Translations under genes and position numbers: made by a program
Source: Parvibaculum sp.
GTDB lineage: Bacteria > Pseudomonadota > Alphaproteobacteria > Parvibaculales > Parvibaculaceae
Assembly (NCBI RefSeq): GCF_019635935.1
Contig: NZ_JAHBYN010000001.1
Coordinates: forward strand, 310,001-374,000
DNA: 64,000 nucleotides
Direction: 5' to 3'
Part shown: piece after piece, positions 35,681-44,974 of the stretch
How positions within the stretch are numbered: position 1 is the stretch's first letter
Layout: every line of letters starts with the position of its first letter
Notes under the pieces: generated by a model
What the model was told of the DNA's origin: nothing
Databases searched by the model: none
What the model saw: the letters and a program-made list of their open reading frames with translations, nothing else

Positions 35681-36373
35681 TTAGCCTTTCCGCACATTCG
35701 CGGATTCGAGCGCCGCCTGGGCTGCCGCCTGCTCCGCCTGCCGTTTCGAGTTTCCCTTTCCGGTCAACGGCTTGCAGCCCTCCAGCAACACCTCGACCGT
35801 GAATTCCGGCGCATGGTCCGGTCCGCTGCGCCCGGTCTGCCGGTAAGTCGGCGCCGGAAGCCCCTGCGCATGCGCCCATTCCTGCAATGCCGTCTTGGCG
35901 TCCTGCGGAATTTCCGCATGTTTATCAACGAGTTGCGCCCATTCGCGCTCGATGAATTGTGTCGCCGCCGCCATCCCGCCATCGAGATAAAGCGCCGCGA
36001 TCAGCGCTTCGCAGCCATCGGCTAAAATGGCGGTTTTCCGCCTTCCGCCGGCCTTTTCCTCGCCCGGCCCCATCGTGATGTACCGGCCGAGATCGATGCG
36101 CGCGGCCACCTCGGCGCACGCCTCCTTGCGCACTAACGCATTGAATCTGATTGCCAATTCGCCTTCATCCGCATCCGGAAAAAGCCGCATCAGCCAGTCC
36201 GCGACGGTGAGCGCCAGCACGCGGTCGCCGAGAAATTCGAGCCGTTGGTAGTTTTCCGGGCCGGCGCTCGGATGCGTAAGCGCCCGCGCAAAAAGGCCCA
36301 TGTCCTTGAATTTATAGGACAATTTCTGTTCGAGCGCGGCGCTCAATCGGTCCACTTGCCGATCCGTTCCCAT
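35681..36373 (-). CDS. rnc: Ribonuclease III
   Basis: 230-residue dsRNA endonuclease for rRNA processing and antisense-guided decay. Signature NYQRLEFLGDRVL (41-53), then the second catalytic cluster ILADGCEALIAALYLDGG (D119, E122) and a C-terminal dsRBD (PEFTVEVLLEGCKPLTGKG ... KRQAEQAAAQAAL). Start ATG 36371-36373 (MGTDRQVDR) lies 31 bp inside the end of lepB; a start six codons earlier is possible. Translational coupling with lepB is likely. Confidence 0.96.
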   Translation of the reverse strand: MGTDRQVDRLSAALEQKLSYKFKDMGLFARALTHPSAGPENYQRLEFLGDRVLALTVADWLMRLFPDADEGELAIRFNALVRKEACAEVAARIDLGRYITMGPGEEKAGGRRKTAILADGCEALIAALYLDGGMAAATQFIEREWAQLVDKHAEIPQDAKTALQEWAHAQGLPAPTYRQTGRSGPDHAPEFTVEVLLEGCKPLTGKGNSKRQAEQAAAQAALESANVRKG

Positions 36374-37101
36374 CGGATCGCCGATGGCCATTTCCAGAAT
36401 TGCCAGAACGAGGCGCTGCCGTCGGCCGAGAAGAAAATGATCTCGGCGCGGCCCACCAGATTCTCGAACGGCACGTATCCGACAGCATCCGGCACCCGGC
36501 TATCGCTCGAATTGTCGCGATTGTCGCCCATCATGAAGTAATGGCCCTGCGGAACGATGTAGAGACCGGTATTGTCCCACACACTATTCGGGCTCATATC
36601 CAGCGTAATATATGAAACGCCGTTGGGGAGCGTCTCCAGATACTGTGGAATACGGCGCACATTGCCAGAAGGACTGCGCTCGATATGATCGTCGACGCGC
36701 TGGCGCGGCACCGCCGCATCGTTGATATGGAGCACCCCGTCCTTCATCTGCACGGTGTCGCCGGGTAAGCCTATGACCCGCTTGATGAAATCGGTCCGGT
36801 TGTCGACCGGCACCTTGAACACCGCAATGTCGCCCCGCTGCGGCGTCGCCCCCATGATCCGTCCGTTGAAGAGCCCCGGACTGAACGGCAGCGAGTGCCG
36901 CGAATAGCCATAACTGTATTTGGAAACAAAGAGATAGTCGCCGATCAGCAGCGTCGATTCCATCGAGCTCGACGGAATGAAGAAGGGCTGGAAAAGGAAC
37001 GCCCGGATGAAAAGCGCAATCAGCAGCGCATAGCCGATGGTCCGTAAATTCTCGGCCAGCGACCCGCTGCGCAACTTCCTGGCATTTTCCATCAACGTCA
37101 T
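36343..37101 (-). CDS. lepB: Signal peptidase I
   Basis: 252-residue inner-membrane protease that cleaves Sec and Tat signal peptides. Start ATG 37099-37101 (MTLMENARKL); one N-terminal span (GYALLIALFIRAFLFQPFF) followed by PSSSMESTLLIGDYLFVSK with the catalytic Ser about S46, and TDFIKRVIGLPGDTV with the catalytic Lys about K107; box E GHYFMMGDNRDNSSDSR is intact. The lepB-rnc-era arrangement is the usual one; rnc begins inside its 3' end. Confidence 0.96.
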   Translation of the reverse strand: MTLMENARKLRSGSLAENLRTIGYALLIALFIRAFLFQPFFIPSSSMESTLLIGDYLFVSKYSYGYSRHSLPFSPGLFNGRIMGATPQRGDIAVFKVPVDNRTDFIKRVIGLPGDTVQMKDGVLHINDAAVPRQRVDDHIERSPSGNVRRIPQYLETLPNGVSYITLDMSPNSVWDNTGLYIVPQGHYFMMGDNRDNSSDSRVPDAVGYVPFENLVGRAEIIFFSADGSASFWQFWKWPSAIRWERIGKWTD

Positions 37102-37168
37102 CTCTCGGCTCCTGCCCCTCGAAAACGGCGGACCATACCACAATCCGCCGTCGCGTCTTCCCCGTGGT

Positions 37169-37570
37169 TCAAACGCGGGATATCGCGGAAATGATAACAA
37201 AAGCCTGTGCTTGCGGGTGATCGTCGGTGATCGTCAGATGGATGACGGCCTCCATGCCCTCAGGCGTGATCTCCTGGAGCCGCGCCGCCGCACCCCCCGT
37301 CAGCGCCATCGTCGGCTGTCCGGAGCGCAGATTCACCACCCCCATGTCGCGCCAATAGATGCCGCGGCGGAACCCGGTCCCGAGCGCTTTTGAGCAGGCT
37401 TCCTTGGCGGCAAAACGCTTGGCATAGGAAGCCGCGCGCATCCGCCGTCCTTCGGATTTCGCGCGTTCGATGTCGGTGAATATGCGGCCGATAAACCGTT
37501 CGCCAAAGCGGTCGAGCGTCTGTTCGATGCGCCGTATGTCGATGATATCGTTGCCAATTCCGATGATCAT
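37169..37570 (-). CDS. acpS: Holo-[acyl-carrier-protein] synthase
   Basis: 133-residue phosphopantetheinyl transferase activating acyl carrier protein for lipid synthesis. [16 protein letters not shown] (Mg ligand Asp in D-I-I-D) and [18 protein letters not shown] (catalytic Glu) are the two AcpS signatures. Start ATG 37568-37570 overlaps the pdxJ stop by 4 bp (ATGA), the standard pdxJ-acpS coupling. The longer open frame upstream is antisense-free but belongs to pdxJ sequence in another frame. Confidence 0.95.
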   Translation of the reverse strand: MIIGIGNDIIDIRRIEQTLDRFGERFIGRIFTDIERAKSEGRRMRAASYAKRFAAKEACSKALGTGFRRGIYWRDMGVVNLRSGQPTMALTGGAAARLQEITPEGMEAVIHLTITDDHPQAQAFVIISAISRV

Positions 37571-38349
37571 GCGCGGCCCATTGCTTCGCCGGCGTCGGCC
37601 CCGTGCCGCGCTTCGTCCATCACGGCCCGCATCCGTTTGATGCTCGCATCGAGCCCCGTGAAAATCGCCTCGCCAATCAGGAAGTGACCGATGTTGAGTT
37701 CGGCAAGCTCCGGCATCGCCGCCACCGGCGCCACCGTGTCGAACGTAAGTCCATGACCTGCATGGACTTCCAGCCCCAGCGCCGCGCCATTGCGCGCCGC
37801 CTCCGCCAGCCGCGCCAGTTCTGCGTCGCGCTTGGCGCTTTCCCGCGCGATCACCGCATCGCAATAGGCGCCGGTGTGAAGTTCCACGATATGCGCGCCG
37901 AGCGAACGCGCCGCTTCAAGCTGCCGCGTCTCGGCATTGATGAACAGCGACACGCGAATGCCCTTGTCGGAAAGTCGCGCGACGACCGGCGCCAGATGAT
38001 TGTGAAGACCCGCGGCGTCGAGCCCGCCCTCCGTCGTCACTTCCTCGCGCCGCTCCGGCACGATGCAGCAGGCATGCGGGCTGTGGCGCAGCGCAATCTC
38101 GAGCATTTCGGGCGTCGCCGCCATTTCGAGATTGAGCGGCAATCCGGTTTCGTCCTTCAACCGCGCAATGTCGCCGTCGCGGATGTGGCGCCGGTCTTCT
38201 CTCAGATGCGCGGTAATGCCATCGGCCCCCGCCGCCGCGGCCAGTTTCGCCGCGCGCACGGGGTCCGGATGTTCGCCCCCGCGCGCATTACGGATCGTCG
38301 CGACATGATCGATATTGACGCCGAGGCGCAGATGAGATTTCGGACTCAT
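37567..38349 (-). CDS. pdxJ: Pyridoxine 5'-phosphate synthase
   Basis: 260-residue TIM-barrel enzyme that closes the pyridoxine ring from 1-deoxyxylulose-5-phosphate and 3-amino-2-oxopropyl phosphate. N-terminal [35 protein letters not shown] and the C-terminal [15 protein letters not shown] match PdxJ throughout. Start ATG 38349. Coupled to acpS by a 4-bp overlap; the DUF2062 gene is 28 bp upstream, so pyrE-DUF2062-pdxJ-acpS probably form one transcript. Confidence 0.96.
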   Translation of the reverse strand: MSPKSHLRLGVNIDHVATIRNARGGEHPDPVRAAKLAAAAGADGITAHLREDRRHIRDGDIARLKDETGLPLNLEMAATPEMLEIALRHSPHACCIVPERREEVTTEGGLDAAGLHNHLAPVVARLSDKGIRVSLFINAETRQLEAARSLGAHIVELHTGAYCDAVIARESAKRDAELARLAEAARNGAALGLEVHAGHGLTFDTVAPVAAMPELAELNIGHFLIGEAIFTGLDASIKRMRAVMDEARHGADAGEAMGRA

Positions 38350-38377
38350 GGCTGCCGGTTCCGTTGTTTTTCCATGA

Positions 38378-38965
38378 CTAATCCCGCGTCTCGCCGGCCG
38401 GAGGGTTCGGGTCGAGAAATGGCGCAGGCGCCTGCGAACGCTCTGCCAAACGCCGCCGCCGCCGCAACTGATACGCCTCGACGCCGCTGCGTGTCATGAC
38501 ATAGCCGACGCATCCGAAGACGATACCGACCGGGACGGCGCCGACCGTCAGCGGCACCAGCAGCGGCAGGATCATGTCGAAGGCACGATCGCTCTGCAGC
38601 GTCTCCGCAATGTCGGGATCGGGCCCCGCCGGCGCGCCCACCATGTACTTCCCGACTTCATAAACGATCAGCCAGATCGCCGGAAAAGTCAGCGGATTGC
38701 CGACAAAAGTGCCAAGCGCGCTCGCGATCAGATTCCCGCGCAATACCCAGGCAACAAGCATCGCGATCAGAATATGAAAGCCGATGAACGGTGTGCACGA
38801 CGCGAACACGCCGGCCGCGACGCCTATCGCAATTGCGTGCGGCGTTCCCGACAAACGCCACACCCGCCGCCATCCATACTGGATCGCGCGCTTCCAGCCC
38901 GCGCTCGGCCAGAAGGTCTCGCGCAGTTTCCGCAGCGGATGAAGATCGACGCGACGCCGAAACAA
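38378..38965 (-). CDS. DUF2062 membrane protein
   Basis: 195-residue protein with a conserved core [26 protein letters not shown] (first span region) and [17 protein letters not shown], the DUF2062 signature, plus a third span near [20 protein letters not shown]. Start assigned to TTG 38963-38965: it has AGAGGAGAC about 9 bp upstream, overlapping the pyrE stop, and gives the usual F-R-R-R N-terminus ([20 protein letters not shown]). A longer frame to 39025 lies inside pyrE. Function unknown; usually neighbour of pdxJ in Alphaproteobacteria. Confidence 0.88.
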   Translation of the reverse strand: MFRRRVDLHPLRKLRETFWPSAGWKRAIQYGWRRVWRLSGTPHAIAIGVAAGVFASCTPFIGFHILIAMLVAWVLRGNLIASALGTFVGNPLTFPAIWLIVYEVGKYMVGAPAGPDPDIAETLQSDRAFDMILPLLVPLTVGAVPVGIVFGCVGYVMTRSGVEAYQLRRRRRLAERSQAPAPFLDPNPPAGETRD

Positions 38966-38978
38966 GGAACCGTCTCCT

Positions 38979-39563
38979 CTAGGCGATGCCGCGGCTGCCG
39001 GGCTTTTCGGCTGGCAACGCCGCAAGCTCCTTCGGCAACTTGTCGGCCGGATAAGCCGGTATGTCGATACGCGCCAGCGAGATCAGCTTCGTGCCGACCT
39101 TTGCCCGGCCGCCCGAACGGTCGATGAGGCATGCCGCCGCAACAACCTTCGCACCGGTCTTGCGGATCGCTTGAATGCACTCGCGCGACGACAATCCGGT
39201 CGTCACGATGTCCTCGACCATCACCACCCGCATCCCCTTCTTCAGCGGAAACCCGCGCCGCAAAACGAACTCACCCTTCTCCCGCTCGACATACATTGCC
39301 GGCGCGCCCAGGTGACGCGCCGTTTCGTAGCCCGGAATGATCCCCCCGACAGCGGGCGAAATAATGGCATCGATCGGACCGTCGACTTCCGCCTCGATTT
39401 TCGCCGCCAATGCCTTGCAAAGCCGCGCCGTCCGCTTCGGACTCATGAAGACGAGCGCCTTCTGAAGGAAAACGGGGCTGTGCAGACCCGATGACAGGAT
39501 GAAGTGCCCCTTCAGCAGCGCACCGGCTTTCTCGAATTCCTTGAGGACCTTGGCTTCTTTCAT
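38979..39563 (-). CDS. pyrE: Orotate phosphoribosyltransferase
   Basis: 194-residue pyrimidine-pathway enzyme forming OMP from orotate and PRPP. The PRPP loop is [13 protein letters not shown], preceded by [38 protein letters not shown] is the orotate-binding region. Start ATG 39563 ([21 protein letters not shown]). It is 42 bp downstream of rsh and 13 bp upstream of the DUF2062 gene. Confidence 0.95.
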   Translation of the reverse strand: MKEAKVLKEFEKAGALLKGHFILSSGLHSPVFLQKALVFMSPKRTARLCKALAAKIEAEVDGPIDAIISPAVGGIIPGYETARHLGAPAMYVEREKGEFVLRRGFPLKKGMRVVMVEDIVTTGLSSRECIQAIRKTGAKVVAAACLIDRSGGRAKVGTKLISLARIDIPAYPADKLPKELAALPAEKPGSRGIA

Positions 39564-39605
39564 TTTTCTGTGCTCACCGGCTTTCGGATGTTGAGGCAGT
39601 GTCGG

Positions 39606-41753
39606 TCAATGGCGCGGGCGCGCAACGGTGTTGACGCAGGACAGTCCGTTGAGCGCCGACATGATGCGGGTCAGGTGTTTGATATCCCGCACATCGAGAT
39701 CGATCTGCAGGTCGTAGAAGTCCGCGTCGCGCTGCGCCAGCGTCAGGTTGGAAATATTGCTTCCGTAATCGGCGATCAGCGTCGCGATGTGACCGAGCGA
39801 ACCGACTTCGTTGCGCGCCGTCACGCGCAGCCGCGCCGGAAAGGTCTGCGGAACTTCCGGGTCGATATCCCACGTCACGTCGATCCAGCGCGACGGCTCG
39901 CCATCGAAAGTTTCAAGCGTCGGCGCATCGATTGGATAAACCGTGACGCCCTCGCCCGGCATCATGATGCCGACGATGCGTTCGCCGGGAAGCGGGAATG
40001 TATCGGGCGCGAATTGAATGCCGAGCCCGGCGCCGCGCCCCGTCACACGCACAGCACCGTTGCGCTGGTCTTTCCCGTTGGCGCCGACCCGCTTCCGGCC
40101 GCGCTTGGCGAGCGGTTCCTCGGGATAGACCGTATGCAGCACCTGTTCGGCACTCACCGTACCGTCGCCAACCGAAGCAAGCAGCTCGGCAACATCGGAC
40201 TTGCGCAGCGGGCCGAGCGCGCGTTCGAGGATCGTGTCGGACGCATCCTTGCCGGCTGCCTCGAAGGCACTTTTGAGAATCTGCCGGCCGAGACGGCTGA
40301 ATTCGGCCTGCTTGGCGGCGCGGATCGAACGGCGAATTGCCGAACGCGCCTTGCCGGTCGCAACATACGCTTCCCACGCGGGCGAGGGCCGCTGCACCTG
40401 CGAGCGGATGATCTCGACTTCGTCGCCATTTTCAAGCCGGGTGCGCAGCGGCATGTGACGGCCATTGATCTTGCAACCGACGCAGGTGTCGCCGATCTCC
40501 GTGTGTACGGCGTAAGCGAAATCGATCGGCGTCGCACCGCGCGGCAGCGTGATCAGCATGCCGTTGGGTGTGAAACAGAAAACCTGATCGGAGAACATCT
40601 GGAGCTTGGTGTGCTCCATGAATTCTTCGGGCGTACCACCATGTTCGAGCATTTCAATCAACTGCCGAAGCCAGCTGAATGTGGCCGCGAACTCCCCCGA
40701 CGCTTCGGTGTCCACAGGCCCTTCCTTGTAGAGCCAATGCGCGGCGATGCCGTATTCGGCGATCTCGTGCATCTTTCGCGTCCGAACCTGAACCTCGGCA
40801 CGCTTTTTTTGCGGCCCGATCATCGTCGTATGGACCGAGCGATATCCGTTGTTCTTCGGTGTTGAAATGTAGTCCTTGAAGCGGCCAGGCACCATCGGCC
40901 ACGACGTATGCAGAATGCCGATCGCCCGATAGCAGTCCGGCACTTCATCGACAACGACCCGGAAGCCGAAAATGTCCGAAAGCTGCTCCAGCGAAATGCC
41001 GCGGCGTTCCATCTTCCGCCACATCGAGTAGGGGCGCTTCTCGCGCCCGATCACCTCGGCGGCAAGACCTTCTTCCTTGAGCTTCGCTTCGATCTCGGCG
41101 GCAATCTGCCTCACCGTGTCGCCGCTCTCTTCGCGAAACTCGTTGAGGCGCCGCAACAACGCCTCGCGCGCTTCGGGGTTAAGCTCCTTGAAAGCGAGAT
41201 CTTCGAGCTCTTCGCGAATTTCCTGAATGCCCATGCGCCCGGCAAGCGGCGCATAGATTTCCATCGTTTCCTGCGCGATACGCTGGCGCTTGTCGGCGGA
41301 ATCGATGAAGTGCAGCGTCCGCATGTTGTGCAGCCGGTCGGCAAGCTTGACCAGCAACACCCGAATGTCGTTGGACATGGCGAGCAGGAACTTGCGGAAA
41401 TTCTCCGCCTGCTTCGAGCGTTCCGAGGTGAGTTCGAGACGCGTCAGCTTGGTCACGCCGTCGACAAGACCGGCGACCTGCGAGCCGAACAGCTTGGTCA
41501 GCTCGTCCATCGTCGAACCGGTATCTTCCATCGTGTCGTGCAGGAGCGCCGTCACGATGGTCGCGGTGTCGAGTTTCAATTCCGTCAGGATGCCGGCAAC
41601 TTCGATCGGATGGGAAAAATAAGGGTCGCCGCTGGCCCGCATCTGGCTGCCATGCTGCTTCATGGCATAGACGTAGGCGCGGTTGATCAGGGCTTCGTCC
41701 GCCTTCGGATCGTAGCCGAGCACGCGATCGACGAGCTCATACTGACGCAACAT
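39606..41753 (-). CDS. rsh: Bifunctional (p)ppGpp synthetase/hydrolase (RelA/SpoT homologue)
   Basis: 715-residue stringent-response enzyme. HD hydrolase domain with FSHPIEVAGIL (H48) and LLHDTMEDT (H72-D73), so hydrolase is likely active; synthetase domain with GISLEQLSDIFGFRVVVDE and TPKNNGYRSVHTT; then a TGS domain (TPNGMLITLPRGATPIDFAY) and a C-terminal ACT domain (RVTARNEVGSLGHIATLIAD). This is the single Rsh form typical of Alphaproteobacteria. Downstream of rpoZ as usual, with a terminator hairpin and a 17-bp tandem repeat between them. Confidence 0.96.
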   Translation of the reverse strand: MLRQYELVDRVLGYDPKADEALINRAYVYAMKQHGSQMRASGDPYFSHPIEVAGILTELKLDTATIVTALLHDTMEDTGSTMDELTKLFGSQVAGLVDGVTKLTRLELTSERSKQAENFRKFLLAMSNDIRVLLVKLADRLHNMRTLHFIDSADKRQRIAQETMEIYAPLAGRMGIQEIREELEDLAFKELNPEAREALLRRLNEFREESGDTVRQIAAEIEAKLKEEGLAAEVIGREKRPYSMWRKMERRGISLEQLSDIFGFRVVVDEVPDCYRAIGILHTSWPMVPGRFKDYISTPKNNGYRSVHTTMIGPQKKRAEVQVRTRKMHEIAEYGIAAHWLYKEGPVDTEASGEFAATFSWLRQLIEMLEHGGTPEEFMEHTKLQMFSDQVFCFTPNGMLITLPRGATPIDFAYAVHTEIGDTCVGCKINGRHMPLRTRLENGDEVEIIRSQVQRPSPAWEAYVATGKARSAIRRSIRAAKQAEFSRLGRQILKSAFEAAGKDASDTILERALGPLRKSDVAELLASVGDGTVSAEQVLHTVYPEEPLAKRGRKRVGANGKDQRNGAVRVTGRGAGLGIQFAPDTFPLPGERIVGIMMPGEGVTVYPIDAPTLETFDGEPSRWIDVTWDIDPEVPQTFPARLRVTARNEVGSLGHIATLIADYGSNISNLTLAQRDADFYDLQIDLDVRDIKHLTRIMSALNGLSCVNTVARPRH

Positions 41754-41790
41754 CCAACGATTCTCCTGCGCCGCGTCTTGCCAACTTCCT

Positions 41791-41824
41791 AACGACCCGT
41801 CCTTACAAACGACCCGCCCTTACA
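41791..41824. repeat. 17-bp tandem duplication between rpoZ and rsh
   Basis: AACGACCCGnCCTTACA occurs twice back to back (41791-41807 and 41808-41824; one mismatch, T/C at position 10), followed by a partial third AACG. It lies between the rsh start (41753) and the rpoZ terminator hairpin. It is either the rsh promoter region with a duplicated site or a simple slippage duplication. Confidence 0.75.
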
Positions 41825-41826
41825 AA

Positions 41827-41865
41827 CGAAAAGCGCCGCCCCTCACCTTCCGGCCGGGCGGCGCT
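41827..41865 (-). terminator. Intrinsic terminator after rpoZ
   Basis: On the minus strand the stem AGCGCCGCCC ... GGGCGGCGCT (arms at 41856-41865 and 41832-41841, loop of 14) is followed by TTTTCG. It ends the rpoZ transcript 48 bp past the rpoZ stop and separates it from rsh, so rsh probably has its own promoter in the remaining 70 bp. Confidence 0.8.
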
Positions 41866-41912
41866 CAAACCGATTGACGTCTGCGGTGGGACCAAGCCCT
41901 CCTCGCCCGTTC

Positions 41913-42338
41913 TCAGTCTTCCCCGTCCATGTCGTCCGCGTCGGCCGATTTCTGCTGCGGCGAGTCGATCTGGCTCTGGATCGCGCGCAGCAGCTCTTCC
42001 TCGCTCATGCGGTCCGACGAGCCTTCCGCCGCGCCGAACGTGTCGGCGACTTCGCCGGCCGCTTCGCCCGAGATCAGGAGCTGCATGTTCTCGACTTCCG
42101 GCTCCTCGGTCTCCACCCGGTTCTGCATGCTGGCGACCAGGTCTTCGCGCAAATCTTCCGGCAGGATGGTCCGCTCGGCGATCTCGCGCAGCGCCACCAC
42201 CGGGTTCTTGTCGTTGTCGCGCTCAACCGTCAATTCGGCACCGGCCGACATGGCGCGCGCGCGGTGCCCCGAAAGCAGAACCAGCTCGAATCGGTTGGGC
42301 ACCTTGTCGACGCAATCTTCAACGGTCACGCGGGCCAT
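41913..42338 (-). CDS. rpoZ: DNA-directed RNA polymerase omega subunit
   Basis: 141-residue polymerase assembly subunit. [35 protein letters not shown] and [14 protein letters not shown] are the omega signature; the C-terminal acidic tail ([14 protein letters not shown]) is longer than in E. coli, as in other Alphaproteobacteria. Upstream of rsh as in many Proteobacteria, but ended by its own hairpin. Confidence 0.95.
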   Translation of the reverse strand: MARVTVEDCVDKVPNRFELVLLSGHRARAMSAGAELTVERDNDKNPVVALREIAERTILPEDLREDLVASMQNRVETEEPEVENMQLLISGEAAGEVADTFGAAEGSSDRMSEEELLRAIQSQIDSPQQKSADADDMDGED

Positions 42339-42444
42339 TGCAAAACTCCAGTATGGGCGGGAACCTGATTTGGCCCTTTATGTAGGGGCCAGAATAGCAG
42401 AACGCAAGCAAGAACAGGCATTTAGAAGTCAATCTGCGGCAATT

Positions 42445-43029
42445 TTAACCGCCGGACCGCTCAATTCCCCGCAAGGCATCCGCCGGAAGACCGCGGATCA
42501 GCGCGTCGACATGCTCCCCGGTTACCGGATGCCGCCAGCCCGGCGCGACGTCCCGCAGCGGCAGCAGCACAAAAGCCCGTTCGGTAATCGCCGGATGCGG
42601 CAGCGCCAGAGGCAGCGGCCCGGCGCCGGCCTCAGGACCGCGACGCCCTACCGCCGGCACGATCAGGCCGCGATAATCCAGCAAATCGAGATCGAGCACC
42701 CGTGGCCCCCAGCGGTCCCGCCTGACGCGCCCGAACAAGGCTTCGATCCGGTGCAGCGCCGCCAACAGGGCATTGGGCGGCAACGCCGTTTCGATCTCGA
42801 CTACCGAATTAACATAATAATCTTGTGTATAAATCGAAAGCGACGGCGTCCGGTAGAAGGGCGCTACTTTGCGAACCCGCAGCCCGAACGCCGGCATCAT
42901 CGTCAATGCGGCCTCAAGCGTTTGTCGCGGCCCGCCCGAGGCGCTTGCCAGATTGCCGCCAAGCGCCACGAGGACGACGCTGGTCGCACCGGCAGGCCGC
43001 TCTATATCTTTCACGGCAAGGCTGTTCAT
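42445..43029 (-). CDS. folK: 2-amino-4-hydroxy-6-hydroxymethyldihydropteridine diphosphokinase
   Basis: 194-residue folate-pathway enzyme that pyrophosphorylates 6-hydroxymethyl-7,8-dihydropterin. Motifs VLVALGGNLAS (loop 1), RVRKVAPFYRTPSL, and RDRWGPRVLDLDLLDY (Mg-binding Asp pair) with HPAITERAFVLLPLRDVAP. Start ATG 43027-43029 (MNSLAVKD) has GAGGG 9 bp upstream; longer frames (43044, 43104) have no ribosome site. Monofunctional; folB and folP are not in the window. Confidence 0.93.
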   Translation of the reverse strand: MNSLAVKDIERPAGATSVVLVALGGNLASASGGPRQTLEAALTMMPAFGLRVRKVAPFYRTPSLSIYTQDYYVNSVVEIETALPPNALLAALHRIEALFGRVRRDRWGPRVLDLDLLDYRGLIVPAVGRRGPEAGAGPLPLALPHPAITERAFVLLPLRDVAPGWRHPVTGEHVDALIRGLPADALRGIERSGG

Positions 43030-43171
43030 GGCGCCGGCCCTCATGAAATTACGGCGGAGAGACTTGCCGAAGCCGGGCATTTGCACGTAATGCTTTGCCA
43101 ACACTTCGAATTACGAACCGATTCCGTCGCCGAAATTTGATCGCAAGCATTTTATACACAGGAGTTTCAGG

Positions 43172-43801
43172 ATGATCTTTTATGCGCATGAACGCATGGT
43201 TCTTTTTATTGACGGCGCCAATCTTTATTCGGCGGCCCGCGGACTGAATTTCGACATCGACTACAAACGCCTTCTCGATCATTTCCGCGCCAAGGGCACG
43301 CTGGTCCGCGCCTATTACTACACCGCCCTTCTCGAAGATCAGGAATATTCGCCGCTCCGGCCGTTGATCGACTGGCTCGACTACAACGGCTATTCGGTCG
43401 TGACCAAGCCCGCCAAGGAATTCACCGGCGCCGACGGCCGCCGGCGGGTCAAGGGCAATATGGACATCGAACTGGCCATCGACGCCCTCGAAATGGCCGA
43501 TCAGATCGACCATCTGATTCTTTTTTCCGGCGACGGCGACTTCCGCCGTCTGGTCGAAGCGGTCCAGCGTCGCGGCAAGCGCGTGACCGTCGTCTCGACC
43601 ATGCGCAGCCAACCGCCGATGATCGCCGACGAATTGCGCCGTCAGGCCGATCAGTTCATCGAGCTGGAATCGCTGCGCGACGCTGTTGGCCGTGCCCATA
43701 GCGACCGCCCGGCGGTGGCGCCCGCGCCCATGCGCAACGATCTCGACTACGAATATGACGACGAGGACGAGGAAGCCCTCGACCGGCCGGCCAGCGCCTG
43801 A
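43172..43801 (+). CDS. NYN domain (LabA/DUF88-like) putative ribonuclease
   Basis: 209 residues. PIN-like NYN fold with VLFIDGANLYS (D14), GNMDIELAIDAL (D98) and LFSGDGDFRRLVEAV (D121, D123): all four acidic positions expected for a metal-dependent RNase are present. C-terminal 40 residues are acidic (YEYDDEDEE) and probably disordered. Start ATG 43172 has ACAGGAG 10 bp upstream. This gene is regularly next to smpB/UDG in Alphaproteobacteria. Translated just upstream of the UDG gene (10-bp gap). Confidence 0.92.
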   Translation: MIFYAHERMVLFIDGANLYSAARGLNFDIDYKRLLDHFRAKGTLVRAYYYTALLEDQEYSPLRPLIDWLDYNGYSVVTKPAKEFTGADGRRRVKGNMDIELAIDALEMADQIDHLILFSGDGDFRRLVEAVQRRGKRVTVVSTMRSQPPMIADELRRQADQFIELESLRDAVGRAHSDRPAVAPAPMRNDLDYEYDDEDEEALDRPASA

Positions 43802-43811
43802 GTCGCGCCGC

Positions 43812-44453
43812 GTGCCGACACCCGGTCCCGAAGCACCGCGCGACTGCCCGCTCTGTCCGCGGCTCGTCGCCTATCGCCGCGAAAACGCCGTCGCGCATCC
43901 CGACTGGTTCAATGCGCCCGTACCTTCGTTCGGTACCGAAAACGCACGCCTCTTGATCGTCGGACTGGCGCCCGGCGTTCAGGGTGCAAACCGCACCGGC
44001 CGCCCCTTCACCGGCGACTTCGCGGGCGACCTTCTCTATTCGACATTGCTCGATTTCGGATTTGCGAAGGGCACCTACGCGGCCCGTCCCGACGACGGCC
44101 TCGAACTCGTCGACGCGATGATCGCCAATGCCGTGCGCTGCGTGCCGCCGCAGAATAAGCCGACGCCGGAGGAGGCCAGAACCTGTCTCGGTTTCCTGAC
44201 CGCACGAATGGCCGCCTTGCCGCGCCTCAAGGCGGTGCTGGCGCTTGGCCGCATCGCCCATGACGCCGCATTGTCGGCACGCGGGCTGAAACGTTCGTCG
44301 GCGGTTTTCGGCCACGGCGCGTCGCACGACATAGGCAGCGGCCTCCGCCTTTTCGACAGCTACCACTGCTCGCGCTACAACACCAATACGCGGCGTCTGA
44401 CCGAAGAGATGTTCCGCTCGGTATTCGCCGATGTCAGGGCGTTTCTCGACTAG
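43812..44453 (+). CDS. Type 5 (UDGb-like) uracil-DNA glycosylase
   Basis: 213-residue base-excision repair enzyme of the thermostable-type, iron-sulfur family 5 group. Motif 1 [20 protein letters not shown] is characteristic (no Asp/Asn of family 1). FeS ligand cysteines are in [14 protein letters not shown] and RTCLGF. Motif 2 is [16 protein letters not shown]. Starts at GTG 43812 ([15 protein letters not shown]); a longer frame into the NYN gene is a shadow. Its TAG stop shares CTAG with the stop of convergent smpB. Confidence 0.92.
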   Translation: MPTPGPEAPRDCPLCPRLVAYRRENAVAHPDWFNAPVPSFGTENARLLIVGLAPGVQGANRTGRPFTGDFAGDLLYSTLLDFGFAKGTYAARPDDGLELVDAMIANAVRCVPPQNKPTPEEARTCLGFLTARMAALPRLKAVLALGRIAHDAALSARGLKRSSAVFGHGASHDIGSGLRLFDSYHCSRYNTNTRRLTEEMFRSVFADVRAFLD

Positions 44454-44947
44454 CCCTTCTCGCGCAGCAACCGGGCCTTGTCGCGCGCCCAGCTTCGCTC
44501 TTTCAGCGTCTCGCGCTTGTCGGCAAGTTTCTTGCCCTGCGCCAGCCCGATCTCGACCTTCACCATGTTGCGGTCGTTGAAATACATCTTCAACGGCACG
44601 ACGGTCATGCCCTGCCGTTGCATGGCGTTGATCAGCTTTTCGATTTCGCGCTTGTGCAGCAGCAGCTTCCGCGGACGGCGCGTTTCGTGGTTGAACTGGT
44701 TGGCCTGCAGGTAGACCGGGATATAGGCATTGACGAGCACGATCTCGCCGCTCTTCGTCGCCTGCGCATAGGCTTCGTTGAGGCTGCCCTGGCCGGCACG
44801 CAACGATTTGACCTCCGAGCCTTTCAGCTCGATGCCGGCCTCATAGGTTTCGGAAATGCTGTAGTTGAAACGCGCCTTGCGATTATCCGCAATGATCTTC
44901 CGGCCGTCTCCGGCCTTCTTCTTGGCGCCGCCGCTTTTGGAGGACAT
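44450..44947 (-). CDS. smpB: SsrA-binding protein SmpB
   Basis: 165-residue tmRNA partner for rescue of stalled ribosomes. [40 protein letters not shown] and the tail [20 protein letters not shown] fit SmpB; the C-terminal tail is basic, as needed for decoding-centre binding. The N-terminal 20 residues are a variable Lys/Gly extension. Downstream of dapA on the same strand with a 27-bp gap, as in related genomes. Confidence 0.95.
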   Translation of the reverse strand: MSSKSGGAKKKAGDGRKIIADNRKARFNYSISETYEAGIELKGSEVKSLRAGQGSLNEAYAQATKSGEIVLVNAYIPVYLQANQFNHETRRPRKLLLHKREIEKLINAMQRQGMTVVPLKMYFNDRNMVKVEIGLAQGKKLADKRETLKERSWARDKARLLREKG

Positions 44948-44974
44948 GGCTCACCGGCCCTTTGCTCGGCCGTC

